DNA from: Muribaculaceae bacterium
GTDB lineage: Bacteria > Bacteroidota > Bacteroidia > Bacteroidales > Muribaculaceae
Assembly: GCA_009775375.1 (NCBI GenBank)
Contig: VSPO01000033.1
Span: 1 to 29,256, forward strand
Direction: 5' to 3'
Length of the DNA stretch: 29,256 nt
The stretch's first letter is position 1, and each line of letters starts with the position of its first letter. The translations under genes and the position numbers were made by a program. The notes beneath the pieces are model-generated. The model did no database searches, had not been told where the DNA came from, and saw nothing but the letters and a program-made list of their open reading frames with translations. This document shows, in pieces, positions 1-7,157 of this stretch.

Positions 1-44
1 ATTTCTGCAGGTCTCGTGGGCGCGGAGATGTGTATCAGCGACAG
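1..44. other. Illumina Nextera i7 adapter contamination at a contig end
   Basis: Bases 11-44 match, at 31 of 34 positions, the reverse-complemented Nextera transposase adapter (read 2 side). The last 19 bases (26-44) correspond to the transposon mosaic end AGATGTGTATAAGAGACAG with two differences. The mismatches, at 22, 36 and 39, are T to G or A to C, as expected of low-quality read tails. Bases 3-10 (TTCTGCAG) sit where the 8-base i7 index belongs, preceded by AT as in the P7 oligo, and resemble index N703 (TTCTGCCT) at 6 of 8 positions. This stretch is a library artefact and should be trimmed. It happens to stay open in the frame of the following ORF, so automatic callers may extend the protein through it. 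Confidence 0.94.
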
Positions 45-265
45 CGCTGGTTGCGCTATCTATGATTAAGCAGCCGGAATTGATTGTGCTCGATGAGCCT
101 CTTCATGGACTGGACTCATTGTCAAAACAACGTGTAAAAACAATAGTGGAATCAATAGTATCCCGAAATAAATCATCCCTTATTTTCGTGACCCACTATT
201 TGGAAGAGATTCCGTCAAGCGTGACCCATTCTAAAGTGCTGAAAAAAATTGCTTCCCCCGCATGA
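45..265 (+). CDS. ABC transporter ATP-binding protein, C-terminal fragment (ModF/PhrA-like), cut by the contig end
   Basis: Only the last ~73 residues of an ATPase domain are present. Visible are the Walker B strand LIVLDEP, the D-loop region HGLD, and the switch histidine in VTHYLEE. Walker A and the signature motif are missing because the contig starts inside the gene. The residues read upstream of ALVALSMIKQ come from adapter sequence, not from the organism. The pattern DEPLHGLD...VTHYLEEIP, with the protein ending soon after the H-loop, resembles ModF-type duplicated ATPases associated with molybdate or photorepair-like functions. That family is inferred from the C-terminus alone. The stop codon lies in the loop of the following terminator, and the gene converges on the B12 operon. 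Confidence 0.75.
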
Positions 266-284
266 AAACGGGAGAAGCAATTTT
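245..284. terminator. Bidirectional intrinsic terminator between convergent genes
   Basis: A 16-bp stem with one mismatch (245-260 against 269-284) encloses an 8-nt loop that contains the ABC ATPase stop codon. The minus strand reads into a run of seven T after the stem, and the plus strand into four T. It therefore probably ends the btuB-btuG transcript well and the ATPase transcript less strongly. Confidence 0.8.
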
Positions 285-325
285 GGGAATTACGTCTATT
301 TCCTTGCAGAATCAAGTATGACTGA

Positions 326-1399
326 TTATTTATAGTTGAAGAATATGCAGGCCTCGCCCACTCCCCCGTCAAAGCTCTTTATCAGAGTGCCGTCATTCTT
401 AAAATAGGCGACACTGCCGGGAAGAGAATATATTTCGAGTCCTCCTCCTTCAGGATAACTCGATATGACAATGTTGCCCGTCAGAGGATCCACCTCCATA
501 TTGCTGGGAGATTTTATTCCTTCAAAATTCATCTTTGTGAAAGTTGCCGAAGGAATATCGTATCTAGAAAACTCAGGTGTCCCTCCGTAAGGATAGTTCA
601 TCAGATATAGAGTGTTGCCTTTTATCGAGGCTTTAGTCGCATCCGCCACCTTCACGTAGCTATTGTCTGCCTTTATCTCATAGATACTTTCAGCGATGTC
701 ATTATAATTGCCTCGGCACAGCAGATACAGCCTATCTCCATTCGACAAGAACATTGCAGGATTCAGAGGGACATCGAATCTTTCCACCTCTTTGAAGGGC
801 TCGACCGAGACAGCGGATGCAGTGGTGCCAAAATCAGGATAGTTCGCGCCGTCGGAATTGGGGACATAGATCATATTGCCCTTAAGCGCGATTGTCTCCG
901 GATTTGGGCCGACCTTCACAGAAGCGTCAATCGTCATGCTCAGCGTATCGAGACGTGCGACATAGCCATCATACATAGATATGTAGACCTTTCCTTTAGT
1001 CGCCACCATCGATCTGGGCTTCTGTCCATCTTTCGAATCCTCAAGACGTAATTGCTTGATGCTCTCGCAAGTCTTGCGATCGATAATCTCAATGGTGTTT
1101 GACTGCGACATCCCTATATAGAGCTTGCTCCCATATGCGATGCCACATTGCGGCGTTCCGCCAAGACTTCTTTTATTGACGGTCTTGAAAACGTTTCTCG
1201 CATAAGACTGATCCGCATAATCAATGATATTGAGGCTTCCCTCAATATTGTTTCCCTCATTTCCCTGATTGAGGACAAACACATCTTTCTGCATTCCGGC
1301 AAATTCGTCTTCCGGCGAATCTGGTGTGTCATCATTGCCGCACGATGACATGGCAAGGCTTAATGAAGCGATTGCCAAAGCAATGTAAATTTTCTTCAT
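326..1399 (-). CDS. btuG: BtuG-like surface corrinoid-binding lipoprotein (beta-propeller, YncE/DUF5074-like)
   Basis: This 357-aa lipoprotein has the signal peptide MKKIYIALAIASLSLA and lipobox SSC with the lipidated Cys at residue 20. Acidic residues follow the Cys (GNDDTPDSPEDE), similar to the export signal that sends Bacteroidetes lipoproteins to the cell surface. The body is made of repeating beta-propeller-like blades (GSKLYIGM, KGKVYISM, KGNMIYVPN, NGDRLYLLC, KGNTLYLMN) and opens with VFVLNQGNEGNN, typical of BtuG proteins. In Bacteroides, BtuG sits on BtuB, binds corrinoids very tightly and passes them to the receptor. The gene starts 22 nt after btuB in a unit led by a cobalamin riboswitch, which supports this role over a generic YncE-family protein. 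Substrate is inferred from context. Confidence 0.85.
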   Translation of the reverse strand: MKKIYIALAIASLSLAMSSCGNDDTPDSPEDEFAGMQKDVFVLNQGNEGNNIEGSLNIIDYADQSYARNVFKTVNKRSLGGTPQCGIAYGSKLYIGMSQSNTIEIIDRKTCESIKQLRLEDSKDGQKPRSMVATKGKVYISMYDGYVARLDTLSMTIDASVKVGPNPETIALKGNMIYVPNSDGANYPDFGTTASAVSVEPFKEVERFDVPLNPAMFLSNGDRLYLLCRGNYNDIAESIYEIKADNSYVKVADATKASIKGNTLYLMNYPYGGTPEFSRYDIPSATFTKMNFEGIKSPSNMEVDPLTGNIVISSYPEGGGLEIYSLPGSVAYFKNDGTLIKSFDGGVGEACIFFNYK

Positions 1400-1421
1400 G
1401 ATTAAATATTTTATTTAGGTG

Positions 1422-3455
1422 TTATATTTCAAAATCCACTGTCAATTTCCATGAACGACCGGGCATGGGATAACGAGCGATAATCTCATATTGCCTGTCA
1501 AGAATGTTAAGTATGTCAAGACGGGCACTCATGGAATAAGCGCCAAATGAAATCTTCTTTGATATAGCCAGCCCGAAGTCCATATATCCGGGAATGCGTG
1601 TCTCCGGGTGGTTGTAGTTTGTGGTGTATCTTGAGCTGCAACCCGTAGCGTGTGCCGTCACATAGACCCATGGATTGAGCCATGATATAGAAGCTGAGCC
1701 GGAATTGAGCGGGGTATATGCCACTTGCTTCATCCAGTCTCTATCATCGGGGGATGTTCTGACTTGCGCACGCTGATAAGAATACGAACAATCCAACAGA
1801 ATTGAATTTCTCCTCTCAATGTTGAATGTTGCCGACAGCGTGGCGTCAAGCCCATAGACATTCACCTTCCCAAGATTATTGACCGTCCAAAGAAACATAT
1901 TGAATGGCACGGCGACAATCTTATTTTTAACCTTATTGAAATATCCGTCGACGGAAGCCGTGAAATCGCTGACAACCGCAAGCGAAGGAGCCTGATAAGT
2001 AAATCCCAGATTGAATAAATCCGTCGTTTCCGGATTTAAGTTAACACTGCCGTAATTGTCGTAGTATGCCTCACTAAAAGTCGGAAGCCTGAATATATTC
2101 TTATAAGAGGTTCTTACAAACAAGCTGACATCTTCGATTGGCCTTAACGACATGCTAACCATCGGAGAAAACTTTTGTTCGTCCTTTCCGGCGACTCCAT
2201 CCTTTGCATCATTCAGATATATCGAATACAGTGCACGGGCCATCACAGTCATCCGCCAAACATTAATTTTTGCAGAAAGCGTCTGAAGTATCGAATGTCT
2301 GTATGGTCTGATGGCTGTTTTTGTATTCGACGACAAATTCGCTAAAGCCCAGTCGGCGGAATAATCCAAAGAAATATCGGGAAGCGGAGTATACAAAAGA
2401 CACCCTGACGCATATGCTTCTCTTTGGATATAATAATTATCGAGCTTGCCGTTGGGATACTCCCCCCCGAAATCGGTATATCTTGAAGTGGCCCAATTGA
2501 ATTTGCCAAGAGCGAGCAAAGACAATACCGATGACATATTCCCCTTGAATTGCAACTGTCCGAAAAAGTTTTTCTCACGAAGATGTTCGTTGCTTTTGTT
2601 GACGTAGTAGATCACGGGGCCCGGAAGATACCGCGCGTTGTCGTAATAATACAACTTTCCGCTAAGAGTCTTCCCGACTTCAATCTTCCACGACCCATTA
2701 AGTTCGGCATGCCACGAATTCATTTTCGAGTTTTCCCGTTTTTCTCTCGTGACATAGTCGCCGTTTACTAAGGTGAATGGATAATTATTTTTTGCATGTA
2801 TGAATTCAGCATTTCCTGAAAAGAAAAATCCTTTTCCAAATCCCTTCGAAAACCTCACAAAAGGATTATAGAGCCCAAACGAACCAAAGCGCATCTGCGC
2901 CTTAAGGTGAGGTTGGAAATCTGATGCGCCATTCCCATCAAAAGATGATATATATAAGGAAGACGCAGAGGCCGCGGCCCGGGCAGGCATAAAAATGTCG
3001 TCGTTATCTCCGGAATACAACGATATGGCTCTTAGATTGTCGAGGGAATATCTCGACAAGTCGATTTGACCTGACTGACAATCGCTGAGCGAAACGCCAT
3101 CATAGACCACTGCCGTATGTTGCGAACCAAGCCCCCGGATAGAGACGGTCTTCATTCCTCCGGCTCCTCCATAATCCCTGATATTCACTCCAGACATCCT
3201 TCTCAAAGCGTCGGAAATATCAGTTATACCTGCCACTCTTATTTTCTCAGAATCTATCTTCTGATAGGGAGTGGATGAGGTCAATGCTCTTTCGGAGGAC
3301 GACGATTTCACCTCTACATCCGGCAAGGCCGTGGAAACAGTGTCGTCAGCCACAAAGTTCCCCGTTTTCTGAGAATAGCAATCGTTCGCCACGCCTGAAA
3401 AAGCCGCAGCGATTATTAAATACAAATAGGATGGAGTAATTATCAATTTTCTCAT
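1422..3455 (-). CDS. btuB: TonB-dependent vitamin B12 receptor BtuB
   Basis: This 677-aa outer-membrane receptor has an N-terminal signal sequence, then a TonB-dependent plug at about residues 62-165 (ISDALRRMSGVNIRDYGG, VSIRGLGSQHTAVVYDGV). A 22-strand-type beta-barrel region follows. There is no N-terminal carboxypeptidase-like domain of the SusC type. The C-terminus, NILDRQYEIIARYPMPGRSW, closely resembles the end of BtuB proteins. It would import cobalamin or other corrinoids across the outer membrane using TonB energy. It is the first gene of a two-gene unit with btuG. Upstream lie a palindrome (3485-3648) and a cobalamin riboswitch (3655-3770), so expression should fall when B12 is plentiful. 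Corrinoid specificity within the BtuB family cannot be read from the sequence. Confidence 0.92.
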   Translation of the reverse strand: MRKLIITPSYLYLIIAAAFSGVANDCYSQKTGNFVADDTVSTALPDVEVKSSSSERALTSSTPYQKIDSEKIRVAGITDISDALRRMSGVNIRDYGGAGGMKTVSIRGLGSQHTAVVYDGVSLSDCQSGQIDLSRYSLDNLRAISLYSGDNDDIFMPARAAASASSLYISSFDGNGASDFQPHLKAQMRFGSFGLYNPFVRFSKGFGKGFFFSGNAEFIHAKNNYPFTLVNGDYVTREKRENSKMNSWHAELNGSWKIEVGKTLSGKLYYYDNARYLPGPVIYYVNKSNEHLREKNFFGQLQFKGNMSSVLSLLALGKFNWATSRYTDFGGEYPNGKLDNYYIQREAYASGCLLYTPLPDISLDYSADWALANLSSNTKTAIRPYRHSILQTLSAKINVWRMTVMARALYSIYLNDAKDGVAGKDEQKFSPMVSMSLRPIEDVSLFVRTSYKNIFRLPTFSEAYYDNYGSVNLNPETTDLFNLGFTYQAPSLAVVSDFTASVDGYFNKVKNKIVAVPFNMFLWTVNNLGKVNVYGLDATLSATFNIERRNSILLDCSYSYQRAQVRTSPDDRDWMKQVAYTPLNSGSASISWLNPWVYVTAHATGCSSRYTTNYNHPETRIPGYMDFGLAISKKISFGAYSMSARLDILNILDRQYEIIARYPMPGRSWKLTVDFEI

Positions 3456-3484
3456 TTCTCGAAGAAAAAAGGATTATATGCCTT

Positions 3485-3648
3485 AAGTAAGTGTTCAGAT
3501 TATTCCTATACATGGATTGCCAATATGAGGGACGGGATTTCGACTTGGGATGATGGCGTGATGGGGTTCCATCATAACTGAATCACGGATCGAAATCCAG
3601 CGCTCAGATTGGATAAGACATGTATAGGAGTAATCTGAACACTTACTT
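3485..3648. repeat. Long nested palindrome between the B12 riboswitch and btuB
   Basis: Outer arms of 30 nt (3485-3514 and 3619-3648) are inverted copies with a single difference (T/C, a G-U pair in RNA). Inner arms (3520-3543 and 3590-3612) continue the symmetry imperfectly, including nine exact pairs (GGATTTCGA). Near the tip, CGTGAT at 3557 is mirrored by ATCACG at 3582. All dyads share a centre near 3566-3572. In the btuB leader this would fold into one long hairpin starting just after the aptamer. It could be part of the expression platform or a MITE-like insertion; no target-site duplication was found for the boundaries tried. No promoter box lies inside it. Confidence 0.85.
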
Positions 3649-3654
3649 GTACAT

Positions 3655-3770
3655 TTAAGACATGCCTGGAAGGTCGGACTGTAAGGAAGACTAAATCTTC
3701 CGTCACCGTAGCGAGTCTGTCGGGGAATTTCGCCCCTGTTCCTCCATCGCCTTTTGAGCGTTGGCGATGC
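3655..3770 (-). promoter_or_regulatory. Cobalamin riboswitch, compact form
   Basis: On the minus strand the leader carries the conserved core of the cobalamin aptamer. A 5' hairpin (ATCGCC...GGCGAT) is followed by GGAAC, a GGGG/CCCC helix around GCGAAAT, then GACAGACTCGCTACGGTGA, matching the family pattern GaCaGnCnCGCnACnGUgA. A short GGAAGAT/GTCTTCC hairpin comes next, then AGTCCGACC...CAGGC, matching the closing AGUCnGnnACCUGCC element. The peripheral P8-P12 region is short or absent, giving about 115 nt. It precedes btuB-btuG. The switching mechanism is unclear because the next structure is the long palindrome rather than a simple terminator. Confidence 0.87.
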
Positions 3771-3777
3771 AAAATTA
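3770..3777 (-). promoter_or_regulatory. Bacteroidetes -7 promoter box for the riboswitch-btuB-btuG transcript
   Basis: TAATTTTG followed by C on the minus strand fits the TAnnTTTG consensus. It places the transcription start a few bases downstream, at the beginning of the 5' aptamer hairpin. No clean -33 TTTG was found at the usual distance. Confidence 0.6.
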
Positions 3778-4037
3778 CAAAAAGAAATTGAAATTTTAAA
3801 AGTTTCAATGATTGTTTATACACTCGAAATGACAATTGCATAGTGTGCCCTTATCTTAACAAACCACATTTCAATGTCCAAACTAAAAAAAACAATTTGT
3901 AGTCAGCCTCTCTTTTGTGCATTCCGTCATTCGCGCTATAGTCTGTCGGCAACAGATTATAGAAGCCCAAACTATATATTGTGCATAAGTTGCGATTCAA
4001 CATCACAATGGAATTAAATCAGAAAACAAGTATTAAT

Positions 4038-4069
4038 TTTGCATAATCGGAAATTTGTTTGTAAATTTG
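4038..4069 (+). promoter_or_regulatory. Promoter of asnA
   Basis: A -33 TTTG (4038-4041) and a -7 TAAATTTG (4062-4069) are separated by 20 nt, matching the primary sigma factor consensus of Bacteroidetes. The start site would fall near 4076, giving a leader of about 22 nt. A second TAATTTTG box (4034-4041) overlaps the -33 element and may be an alternative start. Confidence 0.65.
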
Positions 4070-4097
4070 CAGTCCCATTAACAAAATGTATTAATAA

Positions 4098-5132
4098 ATG
4101 AGCCTTATTATTCCACAGAGCTATACGCAGAAGCTCTTGCCGGAAACGACCGAACTGGCAATAAAGAAGATTAAACATAGTTTTCAAAAGAAACTTGCTC
4201 AAGCCCTCTGTCTTCGCAGGGTGACGGCCCCTTTATTCGTGCTATCCGGCACAGGCTTCAACGACGATCTAAACGGCGTGGAACGAGCAGTGACATTCCC
4301 TGTAAAATCGCTCGGAGACAGGAAAGCGGAAGTGGTCCATTCTCTTGCAAAATGGAAAAGAGCGAAATTGGGAGCGTATAAGATAGATCCAGGGTATGGC
4401 ATATATACTGACATGAACGCTATCCGGGCTGACGAGGAGCTCGACAACCTTCATTCTCTATATGTCGACCAATGGGATTGGGAGAAGACAATCCACGAAG
4501 AAGACCGCAACTTGGAATACCTTAAGGATACAGTCAAAAAGATTTATAAAGCCATTAAGGAAACAGAACGAAAGGTTTACGAAACTTTTCCCCACATCAC
4601 GCCCAGACTTCCGGAGGAGATAACGTTTATCCACAGTGAAGACCTGCTTAAAGAATATCCGGGCATGACCTCTTCCGAAAGAGAATCTGCAGCCGCCAAG
4701 AAATACGGGGCTATTTTCATTATAGGAATAGGCGCCCCATTGAGCAACGGTGAGCCCCACGATGGAAGAGCACCGGACTACGACGACTGGATCTCAGAAA
4801 ACGAAGAGGGATATTCAGGACTTAACGGAGACATAATTGTCTGGGACTCCATATTGGAGCGTTCTTTTGAAATTTCTTCCATGGGAATCCGGGTCAGTCC
4901 AGAATCATTAAGAAGGCAGCTTGAAATCAGGGGATGCACTGAAAGAGGGAATCTGGCATTCCATAAAAAGCTACTCGATGGCAAACTGCCTAACTCTATA
5001 GGAGGAGGAATCGGACAGAGCAGATTATGTATGTTTCTCCTTCAAAAAGCACATATCGGAGAGGTGCAGGCATCAATCTGGCCCGAAGACCAGATTGAAA
5101 AATGCAACAATGCAGGGATTTATCTTATGTAA
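4098..5132 (+). CDS. asnA: Aspartate-ammonia ligase (asparagine synthetase A)
   Basis: AsnA makes asparagine from aspartate, ammonia and ATP (to AMP and PPi) in the cytoplasm. It has a class II aminoacyl-tRNA synthetase fold. The 344-aa protein is close to the usual ~330-340 aa. It begins with the family pattern IIPQSYTQKLLPETTELAIK and contains FPVKSLGDRKAEVVHSLAKW and YTDMNAIRADE. It ends with the motif-3-like ATP-binding segment GGGIGQSRLCM (Arg309) and ASIWPEDQ. It is a single gene with its own promoter, divergent from the btuB unit. The next genes have a separate promoter, so asnA is probably monocistronic. No obvious terminator hairpin follows. Confidence 0.96.
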   Translation: MSLIIPQSYTQKLLPETTELAIKKIKHSFQKKLAQALCLRRVTAPLFVLSGTGFNDDLNGVERAVTFPVKSLGDRKAEVVHSLAKWKRAKLGAYKIDPGYGIYTDMNAIRADEELDNLHSLYVDQWDWEKTIHEEDRNLEYLKDTVKKIYKAIKETERKVYETFPHITPRLPEEITFIHSEDLLKEYPGMTSSERESAAAKKYGAIFIIGIGAPLSNGEPHDGRAPDYDDWISENEEGYSGLNGDIIVWDSILERSFEISSMGIRVSPESLRRQLEIRGCTERGNLAFHKKLLDGKLPNSIGGGIGQSRLCMFLLQKAHIGEVQASIWPEDQIEKCNNAGIYLM

Positions 5133-5165
5133 ACCTGCGAAAAAAGCTGAAATTAAGAGATAATT

Positions 5166-5196
5166 TTTGCATCTTCATTTTTTTTACATACCTTTG
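5166..5196 (+). promoter_or_regulatory. Promoter of the ilvDBNC operon
   Basis: A -33 TTTG (5166-5169) and a -7 TACCTTTG (5189-5196) are separated by 19 nt. The predicted start near 5203 gives a leader of about 87 nt before ilvD. No leader peptide rich in Ile, Val or Leu codons and no attenuator hairpin was found in the leader. Confidence 0.65.
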
Positions 5197-5289
5197 CCGG
5201 ATATATTGTTTCTCGGTCAGCCATCGGCTCCTCTTGTCAGGCAGCATTCATAAGCCGGCCTTGCATTCACTACAGGTAAGAATTTAATT

Positions 5290-7122
5290 ATGGTGAACCA
5301 ACTCAGAAGTTACGCCAGCACGTTCGGACGTCGCATGGCGGGTGCACGTGCCTTATGGCGTGCCAACGGAATGAAGGAAGAGCAAATGGGGAAACCCATT
5401 ATCGCTATTGTCAATTCATTCACCCAATTTGTACCCGGACATTCACATCTACATGAAATAGGACAAATCGTAAAGAAAGAAATTGAGAATCAGGGATGTT
5501 TCGCAGCTGAATTCAACACAATAGCAATCGACGACGGAATAGCTATGGGACACGACGGAATGTTGTATTCCCTCCCATCCCGAGATCTCATAGCCGATTC
5601 TGTTGAATACATGGTCAACGCCCATAAAGCCGACGCCATGATTTGCATCAGCAACTGCGACAAAATCACTCCGGGAATGCTTATGGCCGCCATGAGATTG
5701 AATATCCCGACTGTATTCGTTTCTGGAGGGCCAATGGAGGCAGGGAATTCCAACGGACGCAAACTTGACCTCATCGACATTATGATAGATTCTGCCGACA
5801 AGACCGTGCCGGATTCAGAAATAGAGGTGCTTGAACATGAGGGCTGCCCTACATGCGGGTCTTGTTCCGGAATGTTTACGGCAAACTCCATGAATTCGCT
5901 TAATGAGGCAATAGGGCTTGCTCTTCCGGGAAACGGCACTGTGCTTTCCACCCATTCCAATCGTATAGCCTTGTTTAAGAAGGCTGCCGCATTAATAGTG
6001 GAGAACACATATAAATATTATCGAGACGGCGACAATTCTGTGCTGCCCCGATCCATAGCAACCAGAGACGCAATGCTCAACGCAATGACCCTTGACATAG
6101 CTATGGGAGGAAGCACGAATACAGTGCTTCATCTTTTGGCAATAGCCAACGAAGCAGGAGTGGATTTCAAAATGGATGATATCGACATGCTGTCGAGAGA
6201 ATCACCGGTGTTGTGCAAGGTTGCGCCTAACACAAAAAAATACCACATTGAAGATGTGAACAGGGCCGGAGGCATTCTTTCCATTATGAAGCAACTTGCC
6301 GACAAGAGCCTTGTAAACACATCCGTAAAACGTGTCGACGGAATGACTCTTGGCGAAGCCATAGAAAAATACGCCATTGAGGGTAAAGAATACTGCTCGG
6401 ATGCTGACAATCTTTGGCACTCAGCTCCAGGACATAAGCACACAACCGTCATGGGAAGTCAAGAATGCAGATTCGACTCGCTCGATTGCGACCGTGAAAA
6501 TGGATGCATCAGGGATTTCGACCATGCCTATGTCAAAGACGGAGGCCTTGCCGTATTGAAAGGCAACATCGCCAAAGACGGGTGTGTGGTGAAAACGGCA
6601 GGAGTAGATGAAAGCATCTTCAAATTCTCTGGCCCGGCCAAAGTTTTCCATAGTCAGGAAGAGGCTGTAGACGGAATCCTGAAAGACCAAGTGAAAAGCG
6701 GGGATGTGGTAGTCATCACGTATGAAGGGCCCAAGGGAGGGCCGGGTATGCAGGAGATGCTTTACCCGACCAGCTATATCAAGAGCAAACATCTTGGAAA
6801 AGAATGTGCCCTTATCACTGATGGACGCTTTTCAGGGGGCACATCCGGATTATCTATAGGACATATTTCTCCGGAGGCAGCAGCCGGAGGAGAAATTGCA
6901 TTGGTCAGAGACGGCGACATAATAGAGATCGATATTCCTGCCCGAACAATCAATGTCTGCCTTTCTGAAAGCGAACTCGCTTCGCGTAGAAAGGAAGAGG
7001 AGGCATTGGGAAAGGAAGCTTTCAGTCCTCGTGGCCGCGACCGTATTGTGAGCAAGGCCTTGAAGGCATATGCGTCTCTTGTTCAGAGTGCCGATAAGGG
7101 GGGCGTAAGAGGTGATATATAA
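5290..7122 (+). CDS. ilvD: Dihydroxy-acid dehydratase
   Basis: IlvD dehydrates 2,3-dihydroxy-isovalerate and 2,3-dihydroxy-3-methylvalerate to the keto acids that precede valine and isoleucine. It uses an Fe-S cluster and Mg2+. The 610-aa length is normal (E. coli ~616). Family segments are clear: AIDDGIAMGHDGM (metal-binding Asp near 82), CISNCDKITPGM (Cys123, Asp124, Lys125) and CPTCGSCSGMFTANSMN (Cys186, Cys189, Cys192). The last is the Cys-rich form seen in the E. coli-type enzyme. The C-terminal half has GPKGGPGMQEM and LITDGRFSGGTSG. It is the first gene of the operon and ends 35 nt before ilvB. Confidence 0.97.
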   Translation: MVNQLRSYASTFGRRMAGARALWRANGMKEEQMGKPIIAIVNSFTQFVPGHSHLHEIGQIVKKEIENQGCFAAEFNTIAIDDGIAMGHDGMLYSLPSRDLIADSVEYMVNAHKADAMICISNCDKITPGMLMAAMRLNIPTVFVSGGPMEAGNSNGRKLDLIDIMIDSADKTVPDSEIEVLEHEGCPTCGSCSGMFTANSMNSLNEAIGLALPGNGTVLSTHSNRIALFKKAAALIVENTYKYYRDGDNSVLPRSIATRDAMLNAMTLDIAMGGSTNTVLHLLAIANEAGVDFKMDDIDMLSRESPVLCKVAPNTKKYHIEDVNRAGGILSIMKQLADKSLVNTSVKRVDGMTLGEAIEKYAIEGKEYCSDADNLWHSAPGHKHTTVMGSQECRFDSLDCDRENGCIRDFDHAYVKDGGLAVLKGNIAKDGCVVKTAGVDESIFKFSGPAKVFHSQEEAVDGILKDQVKSGDVVVITYEGPKGGPGMQEMLYPTSYIKSKHLGKECALITDGRFSGGTSGLSIGHISPEAAAGGEIALVRDGDIIEIDIPARTINVCLSESELASRRKEEEALGKEAFSPRGRDRIVSKALKAYASLVQSADKGGVRGDI

Positions 7123-7157
7123 CTATTTGAACGAACCTACAATTTCATACAATCCAT

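Noticed and set aside
2..61. In-frame extension of the ABC ATPase that reads FLQVSWARR before ALVALSMIK
   Set aside because: These codons are adapter sequence; the resemblance to an FLQVS start of a signature motif is a coincidence of frame.
3485..3648. Invertible promoter (phase-variation switch) bounded by 30-nt inverted repeats
   Set aside because: The interior is itself largely self-complementary and has no TAnnTTTG box in either orientation, and no recombinase gene is nearby. Inversion would change little.
3572..3841. 89-aa open frame on the minus strand upstream of btuB
   Set aside because: It runs through the palindrome loop, the riboswitch and the promoter; no family features.
5490..6008. 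172-aa minus-strand frame inside ilvD
   Set aside because: Antisense shadow of a strongly conserved gene; no domain.
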